Source of the DNA: Carboxydothermus islandicus
GTDB taxonomy: Bacteria; Bacillota; Z-2901; Carboxydothermales; Carboxydothermaceae
Length of the DNA: 64,000 nucleotides
Direction of reading: 5' to 3'
Assembly: GCF_001950325.1 (NCBI RefSeq)
Contig: NZ_BDJL01000003.1
Location: forward strand, 1 to 64,000
Shown: positions 25,992 to 35,769 of the stretch, one piece after another
Position numbering within the stretch: position 1 is the first letter of the stretch
How the letters are laid out: each line of letters starts with the position of its first letter
Notes under the pieces: model-generated
Told to the model about the DNA's origin: nothing
Seen by the model: the letters and a program-made list of their open reading frames with translations, nothing else
The model's database searches: none
Position numbers and translations under genes: made by a program

Positions 25992-27866
25992 TTATTTTAG
26001 CATTAGTATCAAAGGCTCCCGTAATTCCACCGGGATAACTGCAACTTTTTCCTTCCGTCCGGAAACCGTAGCTCTGCCGATAAACACCAGAGCTTTTGCC
26101 CAAAGTTTGCCCACGGTGGAAGTCGGCTCTTCTTTAGCCCAGTAATAACTATCATCTTTAGGCGAACCAAACTTCCGGGAAACTGCCGTAAGTTTGCCCC
26201 AGCCTCCGTTATTTAAAAGATATTTTAAAAGTTCCTTTTCTTTTTCCGATAAGTTATTTATTACCCTTTGCAAATTTTGGTGACTTGTCAGAAAAGTAGC
26301 TATTTGCTGTTCCCGGTCTTTACGATAGCGGGCAGGCGGTAAGTTATAATGCTGGGAAATAAAGTCAATCCAGTAGACCGGCATATTTTTTAGGCCCCGG
26401 GAAATCGTTGGATTTAAAGTTATAGCCTTTTCTTCAATCTCTTTCCGCAGTTCTTTTTCATAGTGAAAAACCCCTTTAGAAAACAAGGCTTCTCTTAGAT
26501 AAATAACTATTTCTAAATGTTTGATCTTTTCCTGTAATTCCTGATTCTGCACATTTAATCTTTTAAGTTTTTGTAAATACCTTTTAGCCCGGGCCACATC
26601 CCCAATTTCCAGTAAAAGCAGCGTAAAGAAATAAAGAAACAGGGGATTATCGGGAACAAATTTTTCAATATACTCAAAAAAGTTTAAAGCTTTATCGTAT
26701 TCTTTTTTATCGCGATAGAATTCAGCCAGATATATTGCGGCTAAAGGATAAAAAGTTCCCTTTTCCCAAAGGTCTTCAAGAATTTTAAGACCTTCTTCCA
26801 ATTTCCCATGCTTGCGCAGTTTCAGCGCCTTAAAGACTATTTCATTTAAGTCTTCGCGGTCGATTAAAATAATGTCCGTCCTCCGAAGTTTGGTTGGGAT
26901 TTCTTGATTGTTAAAAACTATGGGAATCGTGTCCTCCTCGCCAAACACCCCTTTTTCTTTTAAGGCAAATGCCGCGGCAGTTTTAACTTCCATGGAATAA
27001 AGGGAGGATTTTAAAACCGTTTTAGCAAGCTCTTCACCCCACTCCCCGCCGTAGCGGACAAAATCTTCCATGCTTTTTTGCGCTAAATATTTGTTTAACC
27101 TTTCAATAATTACTAACAATAAGAAAGCCTTTACCGTCCCAAGTTGCAGGATTTGTTTTAAATAATCAACATCTTCCTGGGCTTTTTTCAGCATTTCCTC
27201 CATTTCCGCCAGAATACTTAACTGATACTCTATTTTAAATGGGGGAATTTCTTTTTTCTCTATCAACCGGGATACTTTCGCCAGCCCCGCAAAAAACTCG
27301 GAATGCCCTTTAATACTTTCCCAGATTTTCGCCGCTTCCCCATATTTCCCAAGATTAAAACAAGCCGCCGCCCCCAGATAATGGCTTTCCCATTTAACAT
27401 GCCAGTTCTGCCATTTTTTATAAAGCTCGTAAACTTTGCGGTGGTCCATGAGGCTGCCGGCAGCTTCCAAAACCAAAGCGGTATATTCCAATACCGCCTG
27501 GGGAGCAGGCTGAGGATAAAAGACTATTAACTCCCGATCGAAGGTTTTTTCAGCCTCCTGTAAATGCCTGCGGGCTAAGAATTCATTACCCATAGATGAC
27601 TGGATTAAGGAAGCCAGGGCAAAAGTAAAAGTATTTGGAGTATACTTAAAGATGTTATTTTTATTTTTAAGAAGTGGTTCTAAAATTTTATAAGCCTTGA
27701 AAGAGTTTTTAGTTGCATAGTAAACATAAGCAAGGTTATTGCGAACCCAAACATTGTCATCTACTTTAAGAGCTTTTTCAAAATACCCCTGGGCTTCTAA
27801 AATATTACCTTTTTTTAATGAAGAAATACCCTGATCCATAAATTTTTCAAAGTTACGATTGGTCAT
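25992..27866 (-). CDS. TPR-repeat protein, 624 aa
   Basis: Several tetratricopeptide-like helix pairs are visible: residues about 5-40 (GISSLKKGNILEAQGYFEKA), a set near 120-180 (AAACFNLGKYGEAAKIWESI) and a third near 350-450 (KLEEGLKILEDLWEKGTFYP, EYDKALNFFEYIEKFVPDNP). The C-terminal 150 residues look like a separate winged-helix-type module (LLKYLLNNGGWGKLTAVSRK) with no family I can name. The ATG at 27866 follows GAGG by nine nt. No signal peptide, so it is probably a cytoplasmic scaffold or regulator. It diverges from mntA. Confidence 0.8.
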   Translation of the reverse strand: MTNRNFEKFMDQGISSLKKGNILEAQGYFEKALKVDDNVWVRNNLAYVYYATKNSFKAYKILEPLLKNKNNIFKYTPNTFTFALASLIQSSMGNEFLARRHLQEAEKTFDRELIVFYPQPAPQAVLEYTALVLEAAGSLMDHRKVYELYKKWQNWHVKWESHYLGAAACFNLGKYGEAAKIWESIKGHSEFFAGLAKVSRLIEKKEIPPFKIEYQLSILAEMEEMLKKAQEDVDYLKQILQLGTVKAFLLLVIIERLNKYLAQKSMEDFVRYGGEWGEELAKTVLKSSLYSMEVKTAAAFALKEKGVFGEEDTIPIVFNNQEIPTKLRRTDIILIDREDLNEIVFKALKLRKHGKLEEGLKILEDLWEKGTFYPLAAIYLAEFYRDKKEYDKALNFFEYIEKFVPDNPLFLYFFTLLLLEIGDVARAKRYLQKLKRLNVQNQELQEKIKHLEIVIYLREALFSKGVFHYEKELRKEIEEKAITLNPTISRGLKNMPVYWIDFISQHYNLPPARYRKDREQQIATFLTSHQNLQRVINNLSEKEKELLKYLLNNGGWGKLTAVSRKFGSPKDDSYYWAKEEPTSTVGKLWAKALVFIGRATVSGRKEKVAVIPVELREPLILMLK

Positions 27867-28007
27867 TGAACCCATCCTCTTCTTTAATTTTTATCTCCGG
27901 AAAACTAAAACCTTCAAACCTTCCTGCTGGTAATTTTTACTAAAGATTGTTGACTTAATTTGCAATTTAACATTAGAATAAAAACAAAGCAAAAGGAGAT
28001 GGTTTTA

Positions 28008-28439
28008 TTGCCGGAACTTATAAAATTAAATATTCAAGATTTACTCGATAAAATCCTGCCGGTTTTAAAAACCTACCCTCAAATTGAAGCAGCTTATCTA
28101 TTTGGCTCAGCCCTTGACCGGGTCCGGCCGGATAGTGATATTGATATTGCTTTACTTTTATCTCCCGATATAGATGTGGAAGATCTGGAAAGCTGGACTT
28201 TAGCCGAAAAAATTGGTCTACATTTAACTCGTTTAGTTGGGCGAAGCTTTGATATATCTCTTTTAAATACTAAAGATTATATATTTGCCATGAATGTCTT
28301 AACAAGTGGTAAGCTTATATATGTTAAAAACAATGATCTTTTGGGGGATTTTATCGAAAAGGTAAGTTTGCGTCACCGCATGTGGTACAATTACTACAAA
28401 CAGGCTCTTCTGGAGGTTGTCAAAAATGACCGCAAATAA
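28008..28439 (+). CDS. mntA: MntA-type nucleotidyltransferase antitoxin
   Basis: Minimal nucleotidyltransferase of the MNT-HEPN toxin-antitoxin type; family members inactivate HepT by transferring AMP to a tyrosine. 143 residues. The catalytic motif AAYLFGSALDRVRPDSDIDI gives GS(x)9-10DxD, with a third acidic residue expected in RSFDISLL. The TTG at 28008 is preferred: AAGGAG lies nine nt upstream, whereas the in-frame ATG four codons earlier touches the ribosome binding site. It overlaps hepT and is on the plus strand against its neighbours. Confidence 0.9.
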   Translation: MPELIKLNIQDLLDKILPVLKTYPQIEAAYLFGSALDRVRPDSDIDIALLLSPDIDVEDLESWTLAEKIGLHLTRLVGRSFDISLLNTKDYIFAMNVLTSGKLIYVKNNDLLGDFIEKVSLRHRMWYNYYKQALLEVVKNDRK

Positions 28440-28863
28440 ATATATCGATAGGGATAGAATTTTAAGAAAAATTGCTTATATCAAGGAAGAAGTTACTCCA
28501 TTAAATGAACTTTTGCAGAATAAAACTTTTTCCGAAATATTAAAAGATAAATGGCAAATAAAAGGTATAAAATACTCATTGCAGACATCCATTGAAGCAA
28601 TGATCGATATAGCCTTTCATATAAGTTCAAAAGCTTTCAATAAAGCACCCGTTGATGGACGCGATGCTTTTACCATCTTAGCTCAAAACGGGGTACTAAA
28701 AGAGGAAAATCTTTTAACTTATTTAAAAATGATAGCTTTTAGAAATAAAATTGTCCACGGTTATCAAAGTATCGAAGATGAAAAAATTTTGGAAATTGCT
28801 AAAAATAATATTTCTGATTTCAATAATTTCATTAATGAAATATTAACTTTTATTAATGAATGA
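28426..28863 (+). CDS. hepT: HepT-type HEPN ribonuclease toxin
   Basis: Toxin of the pair; HEPN-fold RNase (DUF86 family), 145 residues, all helical. The active motif RNKIVHGY fits Rx4HxY, where Arg and His are catalytic and the Tyr is the AMPylation site used by MntA-type partners. ATG at 28426 follows GGAGG by nine nt and lies inside the mntA end, so the two are translationally coupled. A strong terminator follows at 28866. Confidence 0.9.
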   Translation: MTANKYIDRDRILRKIAYIKEEVTPLNELLQNKTFSEILKDKWQIKGIKYSLQTSIEAMIDIAFHISSKAFNKAPVDGRDAFTILAQNGVLKEENLLTYLKMIAFRNKIVHGYQSIEDEKILEIAKNNISDFNNFINEILTFINE

Positions 28864-28865
28864 AA

Positions 28866-28889
28866 ATCCCGGGGTTTCCCCCGGGTTAT
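28866..28889. terminator. Bidirectional terminator between hepT and the next gene
   Basis: CCCGGGG, TTT, CCCCCGGG followed by TTATTTATTT, with A-rich sequence on the other side. It serves hepT (plus) and the small membrane-protein gene (minus). Confidence 0.85.
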
Positions 28890-29213
28890 TTATTTAGGCT
28901 GGGTTAACACCAAATAAGCTATATAAGCTAAAATTCCGTATACTCCCAGAAAAAAGAGTGTCGAGAGAATCTTTTGGCCCAGTTTAAATAAAACGAGACC
29001 ACCCAGCAAGAAAAGTAGGATCCCACCGCCGTAAAGCTTTGCTATCCCTTCTGCCCAGTATAAAAAATAAAACGAAAAAGGCAGCATAAAAACCAGACTT
29101 AAGATTAAATAAACAATCTTCTTTAAAATCATCCCGGCCAAAAGCATCGCTGCCCCCACTAAAACCAGGGGCCAGCCAAAGATAGCCGGCATTAAGCTTG
29201 AAAAAAGGTCCAT
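28890..29213 (-). CDS. Small membrane protein, 107 aa
   Basis: Almost wholly hydrophobic with about four membrane segments, from IFGWPLVLVGAAMLLAGMIL to VYGILAYIAYLVLTQPK. Not recognised as a named family. GGTGGGAAG precedes the ATG. It lies downstream of the FtsX-type transporter genes but is separated by a hairpin (GTCGGC/GCCGAC) that probably terminates their mRNA. A damaged copy is at 24045-24365. Confidence 0.7.
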   Translation of the reverse strand: MDLFSSLMPAIFGWPLVLVGAAMLLAGMILKKIVYLILSLVFMLPFSFYFLYWAEGIAKLYGGGILLFLLGGLVLFKLGQKILSTLFFLGVYGILAYIAYLVLTQPK

Positions 29214-29308
29214 CTTCCCACCACCTAAAGAAAAATTTTGTCGGCGGGAGCCGACACAACGTACGTATAACTGTGCCGATAGTCTGTCGTTTTACGACTT
29301 TCCACCAT

Positions 29309-31507
29309 TTATTCCACCTGCTCTTTTAAGATTTCCCCAGGGGGAATGGTGGCGATTTTCCGCTGGTTTAAGAATTTGGCAAAAAGCCAGGTCAAAAGAA
29401 GAACCCCAAACACCAGTCCCCAGGTTTTAGCAGATACGGTCATGTTAAAGGAAAAGTCGATATCTTTGGTAGCCGCAGCCATTAAGTAATCGAAAAGCCT
29501 GTAAAATAACGGAATCCCCAGGACAAAACCGGCTAAAAACAAAAGGTCGTTACTGCCTAAAATCATAAAATTCACTTCTTTATTACTCCAGCCAAGAATT
29601 TTTAACAAGCTTATAGTGCGCCGGTTCTCCTGGATAATCAGTGAAGTTAAAACAAAGATTACCGCCAGAACAAATAATACTGCCACCAGGCCCATGATGC
29701 TCACCGATATTTCTAAAGGCTTTGCGGTGTTTTCTAAGGCTTTATTTAGATACTGTTTATCAAAGAAAGCAATGAGCTTATCTTCGGGAATATTTAATTT
29801 TTCGTTACTCCAAATGCCATTATAATAATCAAGCGGGAGGCCTAAAAGCTTATTTAAATCGTTTTGGTAGATAAAAATGGTATTGCCCAAACTTAGATCT
29901 GCAACGGCCACGATGTCTAAAGTAAGTTTTTTCTTATCTATTGTTTCTAATGTCACCTGCTGCCCGGGCTCAAGGCCTGCCTTATCTGCTAAGGGTTTGG
30001 AGACCACAATCCCGTTCCCTCCAAGCTTGACTATCCCGCCTTTATCTTTAACTTCGACCATCTTGGAACCCGGCTTAATGCCGTAAATTTGGGTATTTAT
30101 TTTGGTGCCGGATATTTTTGCTGGAACCACTGTAAAAAGTTCGACTCTACCACTAAGCTCATCCAGCGGGGAAGTCACTAAATACTGGTACTGAAATTTG
30201 AAAACTTCTGAAAAACTTTCCGTCATAAGCTTTCCGATCGAATCTTTTGCAGCCAGACCGTAAGTTAAAAGAAAGGTAGCAAAGGCAATTCCCACGACTA
30301 AAATTATCCCCCGCGCTGCATTGATCGCTCCCTGTTTTAGAGCCATTCGGGTAAGGAAATTGGTCTCCTCGCCAATTTTCAGGAGGGGCTTTTTAAAGCG
30401 GCCTTTTTCCAGGCCTTTGATTAGCTCTAAGACCGGACGGTTCATCATCCCCCTGAGGGCAAGGTAAGTCACCGGGAAAATAAACACTGCCGGCAGCAAA
30501 AGTCCGGTAATTATTACCTGAGGTAGAAATTTAAAGCTTATTATGGGGATATTAAAATACGCGGCATAAAACTGGGCTAAAGGGATGGCCAGGCCTATCC
30601 CGGCAGCACACCCCAGAACAGCCCCAAACAACCAGAGGTAAAAGGGAAAGCCCAAAAGCGCCCGGAGCACCTCCCCGGAGGTATAACCCAGGGCAAAAAG
30701 GGCTCCGATTTCCTGCTGCATGTTACCGATTTGCCGCCGTAAAACCGTAAAGAGAAGAACCGAAGCCACGACTAAAAGAAGGGTTGGAAACTGGGTAGCC
30801 ATGATTTTGGCCCCTTTGAGTTTGGCGTCCACATAATAAACCCGGGGGTTTTCGGTAATCTTCTGCAGCGAGAGGAGAGAAGTATTGGCACTAAGTTCCG
30901 AGACAAACTCATCGGTAATCTTACCCCGCACCATGTAGTAGTGGTACGGCATCGGCCCTAAAGCTTTTACTTCTTCTGCGGGCAAAACCGCAATGCCAAA
31001 CTCGTTGGGGTCGTTTAAAAGGTCGGAATCGTTTTTAATAATGTAAATATAATCGGGCAGAGCCAAGCTTCCAGCAATTCTATATTTCTTTCCACCAAAA
31101 GTTATGGTATCACCTATTTTTAACCCATTAGCCTTTAAAAATAACGGATCAATATAAATCACATCTCCCGCTTCTTCCCGGGATAAATAAGGCAGGTTAA
31201 CCTTCTGGCTTTTACTAAAAACCCGCAGGGTTTTCCCCTGCCACTCCACATCTTTTTGGAAACGTTCTTCGATTAAAAGATTATACTTTTTCTCAAAATA
31301 ACTTACATCCACCGGCTTTAAGGTAGAAAAATGAGCTGATTCCTGATAGTATTTTTCTTTAAAATCATGGTAGTTTTCGGTGATATTTTCCATGGACAGC
31401 TGCAAAGACAGGTAAGTCACCACAGCAATAAAAATTAAAAATATCGTCCCCACATACTGGGCTTTATTTTTGCGAATTATCCTCCCAGGAATTTTCCCGA
31501 TTACCAT
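29309..31507 (-). CDS. FtsX/MacB-type ABC transporter permease
   Basis: 732 residues. It has an N-terminal membrane helix (AQYVGTIFLIFIAVVTYLSL), a large extracellular domain (about 45-250), three more helices, a second extracellular domain (about 430-590) and three final helices. This is the duplicated FtsX layout of lipoprotein or peptide exporters. LFALGYTSGEVLRALLGFP and LLKILGWSNKEVNFMILGS are the two coupling-helix regions that contact the ATPase. ATG at 31507 shares its A with the ATPase stop (TAATG) and follows GGGAGG, so translation is coupled. Substrate unknown. Confidence 0.88.
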   Translation of the reverse strand: MVIGKIPGRIIRKNKAQYVGTIFLIFIAVVTYLSLQLSMENITENYHDFKEKYYQESAHFSTLKPVDVSYFEKKYNLLIEERFQKDVEWQGKTLRVFSKSQKVNLPYLSREEAGDVIYIDPLFLKANGLKIGDTITFGGKKYRIAGSLALPDYIYIIKNDSDLLNDPNEFGIAVLPAEEVKALGPMPYHYYMVRGKITDEFVSELSANTSLLSLQKITENPRVYYVDAKLKGAKIMATQFPTLLLVVASVLLFTVLRRQIGNMQQEIGALFALGYTSGEVLRALLGFPFYLWLFGAVLGCAAGIGLAIPLAQFYAAYFNIPIISFKFLPQVIITGLLLPAVFIFPVTYLALRGMMNRPVLELIKGLEKGRFKKPLLKIGEETNFLTRMALKQGAINAARGIILVVGIAFATFLLTYGLAAKDSIGKLMTESFSEVFKFQYQYLVTSPLDELSGRVELFTVVPAKISGTKINTQIYGIKPGSKMVEVKDKGGIVKLGGNGIVVSKPLADKAGLEPGQQVTLETIDKKKLTLDIVAVADLSLGNTIFIYQNDLNKLLGLPLDYYNGIWSNEKLNIPEDKLIAFFDKQYLNKALENTAKPLEISVSIMGLVAVLFVLAVIFVLTSLIIQENRRTISLLKILGWSNKEVNFMILGSNDLLFLAGFVLGIPLFYRLFDYLMAAATKDIDFSFNMTVSAKTWGLVFGVLLLTWLFAKFLNQRKIATIPPGEILKEQVE

Positions 31508-32214
31508 TACCACTCGACCTCCCGGGCGGCAATCGGTGCAGGATTTTCGCTAAATCCCGTCACCTGGCCGCTTCTCAAGGTCACCACCCCCTGACACATT
31601 CGGGCAATGGCCTGGTTGTGGGTAATTATCATTACCGTAGCTCCGGTTTCTTTATTGACTTTTTCCAAAAGCTCTAACACTTTTTTGGCGTTCTGGTAGT
31701 CCAGGGCTCCGGTGGGCTCATCGCAGAGAATCAGGGGAGGTCTTTTTATTACCGCCCGGGCAATCGCTACTCTTTGCGCTTCACCCCCGGACAGCTCTAA
31801 AGGGTATTTGTCTTTATGGTCAAGCATACCGACCAGCTCTAAAACCGTTTTTATGTCGGCTGGGGAAGCAGAAAGGTCCGCCGCCGCCTGGACATTTTCG
31901 TAGACGGTTAGAGTATTGATGAGGTTGTAGAACTGAAAAACAAAGCCTACCTTCTCTCTCCGGTAGCGGGTAAGTTTTTCCGGAGAATAAGAGCTGATTT
32001 CCTCACCGTCCACCCATATCTTTCCCCCATCGGGCCGGTCAATCCCGCCGATTAAGTTAAATAAAGTGGATTTTCCCGAACCCGACGGCCCTAAAACAGC
32101 GTAAATTTTTCCTTTTTCAAAAGTTAAACTTACGCGATCTAAAGCCCGAATTTCCACTGCCCCGGTTTTGTAAACCTTGGTTAAATCTTCGGTTTTAATG
32201 AACACATCTCCCAC
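31507..32214 (-). CDS. ABC transporter ATP-binding protein (LolD/MacB type)
   Basis: ATPase partner of the FtsX-type permease. 235 residues with Walker [10 protein letters not shown], signature LSGGEAQR, Walker [13 protein letters not shown] and H-loop [26 protein letters not shown] is characteristic of the MacB/LolD class. GTG starts at 32214 and 32205 are both possible; the second is better spaced from GAGGGG. The two genes form a unit that probably exports or extracts a lipid or peptide from the membrane. Confidence 0.9.
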   Translation of the reverse strand: MGDVFIKTEDLTKVYKTGAVEIRALDRVSLTFEKGKIYAVLGPSGSGKSTLFNLIGGIDRPDGGKIWVDGEEISSYSPEKLTRYRREKVGFVFQFYNLINTLTVYENVQAAADLSASPADIKTVLELVGMLDHKDKYPLELSGGEAQRVAIARAVIKRPPLILCDEPTGALDYQNAKKVLELLEKVNKETGATVMIITHNQAIARMCQGVVTLRSGQVTGFSENPAPIAAREVEW

Positions 32215-32265
32215 CCCTCTCCGTCTAATGGCACGCAGAAGTACGCCAACATTACACCCGAACAG

Positions 32266-35200
32266 TTACACCCGAACTTCCTTCTCTAAATTAATAAAAT
32301 ATAAATACTTTTCTTTTACCTTTTTGCCGGTAATCTCCTCCACCGCCCGGGCGTAGAGGTTAAGCTGACCTGCGTACTCTTTTAGCCGCTCGTTTAAAAT
32401 ATCTCCGGTGCTCCGGTCGGTTTTCCAGTCAACGATAAAAAACCCATCTTCTTCAAGAGCCAAAAGGTCAATTATCCCTCGCACCAGGATTTTTTCCGAA
32501 AAACCGGTAGCCTCCGGATAAATTTCACCGGCCTTGATTCCCAGGGTAAAGGGAAATTCCCGGTAAATTTCCCGGGCTCTAAGGATTCTCTGGCCCAAGG
32601 GTGTGGCAAAAATCCGGGTAATTTTCGTAAAATCAAGCATTTCTAAGCTTTCGGGAGGCAGAACCCCCTCCGCTACCAGCCTTTCCCCCTGGGCTTTAAG
32701 TCCAGCAGCGGACAAATCACCTCGAAAATCAATCCGCCGCAAAAACTCGTGGTAAACAATCCCTAATATAGCTCCGTCTTCAAAGTATGCTCCGGGTAAA
32801 AATATTTCATCCTCCTCTTCCAAAAAAATAATGTCATCGGTGCTAAAAACTTCTTTTAAATCGGAAACGCTCATCTTCGCAGGAAACTTAGAAATTTTTA
32901 ACCCGGGATAATTAAACTCTAAGCCTGCTCTAAATTGCCCGGTATAATCGGTTTCTTCGGTAAAAGGTGTTTTTGTCAGGAGCTTAACCCTTAGCATTTC
33001 TGGAAGTTCCCATTGCTCTCCCTCAATTTTTTCCTGCTGAGGATGAACTTCTACTTTAAGACAGTCAGGTAAATCGCTGCCCTCCCTAAAAACTACTGGC
33101 CCAATCCAGTCCAAAAAGTTTCCAGCTCTGGCAATCTGGCCATCGGACAGAGTATCTTTCAAAGCCTCGGTCTGGCTTTGCCAGCCGGCTATTTTCTTTG
33201 CTAAGTTTTTCACCGTACCCACCATGATAAGCTTTTCTCTGGCCCGGGTCAGGGCAACATACAAAATCCGCATTTCTTCCGCTAAAGTTTCCCGCCGCAT
33301 TCGCTCACTCAAGATTTGCGAAGCTATGGAATGGCGCCGGATTCTTTTCTCCGGGTCAAAAAATTTAGGCCCGAAACCAAGGTCGCTGTGGAGAAAAACA
33401 GTGTTGCTGTAATCAAACTTAAATCGCTTCCCCAGGCCAACCACAAACACCACCGGAAACTCCAGCCCTTTGCTTTTATGAACGGACATTACCCGGACCA
33501 CATCATCCGCCTCGCCAATTAATTTGGCCGGTGAAAAATCCTCGGATTCTGCCGCCTGGCTTAAAAAAGTAAGAAAGTTATAAATACCACCACCGTTAAT
33601 TTCAGCAAAATCAGCGGCCAGGTCATGTAACAATTTTAAGTTCGCCTGCCGCACTTCTCCGCCGGGATAAGCTCCAAAAATCTCCGGTAAATTAGTTTTA
33701 CGGTATATTTCATTCACGAGCTCTGCCAAACTAATTTGCCGGGATAGTTTCTGGAATTCAACTAAAAGTTCTAAAAACTTTGAGCTTTTTACCGAAAGCT
33801 CATCCCCTCCCGAAGATTTATTTTTAAGAGCATCATAGAGAAGGCCTTCGGGGTATTCCTTCCGGACCTGCCAGAGTTCTTCATAGGTTAAACCGGCAAC
33901 GGGTGAGCATAACACCGCCGCCAAAGGAATATCCTGGCAGGGGTTATCGATTACTTTTAAAAAGCTGGTCATCAGCAAAATTTCCTTGGAATTTAAAAAG
34001 TTACCCGCTCCTTCAACGTAAACAGGTATCCCCGCCCTGGTCAATTCTTCCTGCCAGATATTGGTGGAGCTGCTGAGGGAACGGGAAAGAATGACAATAT
34101 CCCGGTACTGCAACGGCCGAAATTTTTTGGTTTCGCGGTCAAAAACTTGAAAACCTTCTTCTTTGAGTTTTAAAATTTTTGCCGCTACCAGCCGGGCTTC
34201 CCGGTGGACCGCAGTTAGATCTTCCTCGGGTTCACCGTTTGAGTCATTTTCCTCTTCGGGTTTTCCTTCAATTAAATGCAATTCCGCAAAACAGTTAGCA
34301 TTGGGAAGATAGTCTGCCCCCTTTTTAAGAAAAGCTTTTTCATCATAAGAAAGCTCCGCTACCCTTTTTTTCATGATTTGCTTAAAAATAAAGTTTACAG
34401 TTTCGATAATTTCCTCGCGGCTTCTGAAGTTCTGGCTTAACTCTACTTTCTTTTCGTCAGTAAAATCTTCATATTTCTTTAGAAAAATCTCCGGCCGGGC
34501 CCAGCGAAAACGGTAAATGCTTTGCTTTACATCACCTACCATGAAAAGATTTTGTCCATCTCTGGAGACATAAGTTAAAATCTCTTCCTGAAGGCCATTT
34601 ATATCCTGGTACTCATCTACCAATACTTCCGCGTATTTTTCCCGGAGCTCCCGGAAAACTCCACTTTTTAAAATATCAAGAGCCCAGTGCTCTAAATCGA
34701 AAAAGTCCGCAAAGCCAAGTTTCCTTTTTTCCTCTTGATATTTCCGGGAAAATTCCCGGACTAATTTTACCAAAGGGTCAAGATAGGATGTTAAAGTTCT
34801 TAACTCTTCCCGAAAACTACCTGCTTCCCAGGAAAAATAACGTTTTTTTACGGTTTCGAATTGCTCCTTTGCCTTATCCCGTAAGTCTTTTGCTTCGTCC
34901 TTGCCCCCAGCTCCCCTTCCCCAGGAAAAGGTTCCAAATTTCACCTGGGTTAGGTATTGCTTTGCCGCCTCGTATCCTTCATTTAGTTTCGCATACAGTC
35001 CCCGCACCTTTTCCATATCCTCTTCTAAGAGGGAAAAAGCCCTGTCCTGACCATACTTTTCCGCTACACTTTTAGCCCGTCCTAAAAGCTCGATGATATA
35101 CTCCAACCACATTTCGGTACTACTTTTTATTTCCCGGTACCAGAAAGTATCTTCAAACCTTTCCCAGTCCCCGTTAAGTAAATTTAATGAGTCCAAAAGC

Positions 35201-35769
35201 CACTTTTCAGGCTCGGGATTGGACCGGGAGAAATGGTAAAGGTTAAGGATTAGCTCCTTTAAGTTACGGTCATTTTTTTCATCGTTTAAATATTCCAACA
35301 GGGCAAAAAGTTCCCGGTCCCCTCTTTCGTATCTCTCCTCCAAAATTTCGTCTAAAACTTTATTTTTTAGATACGTTTCCCCTGGTCCATCTAAAATCGC
35401 AAACTTGGTTTCATACCCAAACACCCGTCCGTATTTCCGGATAATTTTATGACAAAAGGAATGGAGGGTAGAAATATCGGCCACCGGCAACAGTTCTAAC
35501 TGTTCTAAAATTCGCAAGTTTTCCGGATCTTCATTTAAACGTTTTAAAAGCTCCGTCCCAATTCGCTCTTTCATCTCTCCCGCTGCCGCTTCGGTAAAGG
35601 TAACCACCAAAAGCCGGTCTATGTCTACCGGAGGTGTATCCGTCAATACCCGGGATAATACCCGCTCCACCAAAACCGAAGTTTTCCCGGCTCCCGCAGC
35701 AGCCGATACTAACAGAGCATTACCCCTGGAATTAATAGCCCGCATTTGTTCAGCTGTCCAGTTTTTCAT
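32266..35769 (-). CDS. addA: ATP-dependent helicase/nuclease subunit A (AddA)
   Basis: UvrD-like helicase and nuclease of the AddAB complex, which resects double-strand breaks until Chi. It also influences where CRISPR systems acquire spacers. 1167 residues: Walker A SAAAGAGKTSVLVER near residue 25, DEYQDINGLQ (motif II), VMSVHKSKGLEFPVVFVVG (motif V) and LYVALTRAREKLIMVG (motif VI). The C-terminal RecB-like nuclease has GIIDLLALEEDGFFIVDWKT. It overlaps addB by 20 nt; GGAGG precedes its ATG. Confidence 0.97.
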   Translation of the reverse strand: MKNWTAEQMRAINSRGNALLVSAAAGAGKTSVLVERVLSRVLTDTPPVDIDRLLVVTFTEAAAGEMKERIGTELLKRLNEDPENLRILEQLELLPVADISTLHSFCHKIIRKYGRVFGYETKFAILDGPGETYLKNKVLDEILEERYERGDRELFALLEYLNDEKNDRNLKELILNLYHFSRSNPEPEKWLLDSLNLLNGDWERFEDTFWYREIKSSTEMWLEYIIELLGRAKSVAEKYGQDRAFSLLEEDMEKVRGLYAKLNEGYEAAKQYLTQVKFGTFSWGRGAGGKDEAKDLRDKAKEQFETVKKRYFSWEAGSFREELRTLTSYLDPLVKLVREFSRKYQEEKRKLGFADFFDLEHWALDILKSGVFRELREKYAEVLVDEYQDINGLQEEILTYVSRDGQNLFMVGDVKQSIYRFRWARPEIFLKKYEDFTDEKKVELSQNFRSREEIIETVNFIFKQIMKKRVAELSYDEKAFLKKGADYLPNANCFAELHLIEGKPEEENDSNGEPEEDLTAVHREARLVAAKILKLKEEGFQVFDRETKKFRPLQYRDIVILSRSLSSSTNIWQEELTRAGIPVYVEGAGNFLNSKEILLMTSFLKVIDNPCQDIPLAAVLCSPVAGLTYEELWQVRKEYPEGLLYDALKNKSSGGDELSVKSSKFLELLVEFQKLSRQISLAELVNEIYRKTNLPEIFGAYPGGEVRQANLKLLHDLAADFAEINGGGIYNFLTFLSQAAESEDFSPAKLIGEADDVVRVMSVHKSKGLEFPVVFVVGLGKRFKFDYSNTVFLHSDLGFGPKFFDPEKRIRRHSIASQILSERMRRETLAEEMRILYVALTRAREKLIMVGTVKNLAKKIAGWQSQTEALKDTLSDGQIARAGNFLDWIGPVVFREGSDLPDCLKVEVHPQQEKIEGEQWELPEMLRVKLLTKTPFTEETDYTGQFRAGLEFNYPGLKISKFPAKMSVSDLKEVFSTDDIIFLEEEDEIFLPGAYFEDGAILGIVYHEFLRRIDFRGDLSAAGLKAQGERLVAEGVLPPESLEMLDFTKITRIFATPLGQRILRAREIYREFPFTLGIKAGEIYPEATGFSEKILVRGIIDLLALEEDGFFIVDWKTDRSTGDILNERLKEYAGQLNLYARAVEEITGKKVKEKYLYFINLEKEVRV

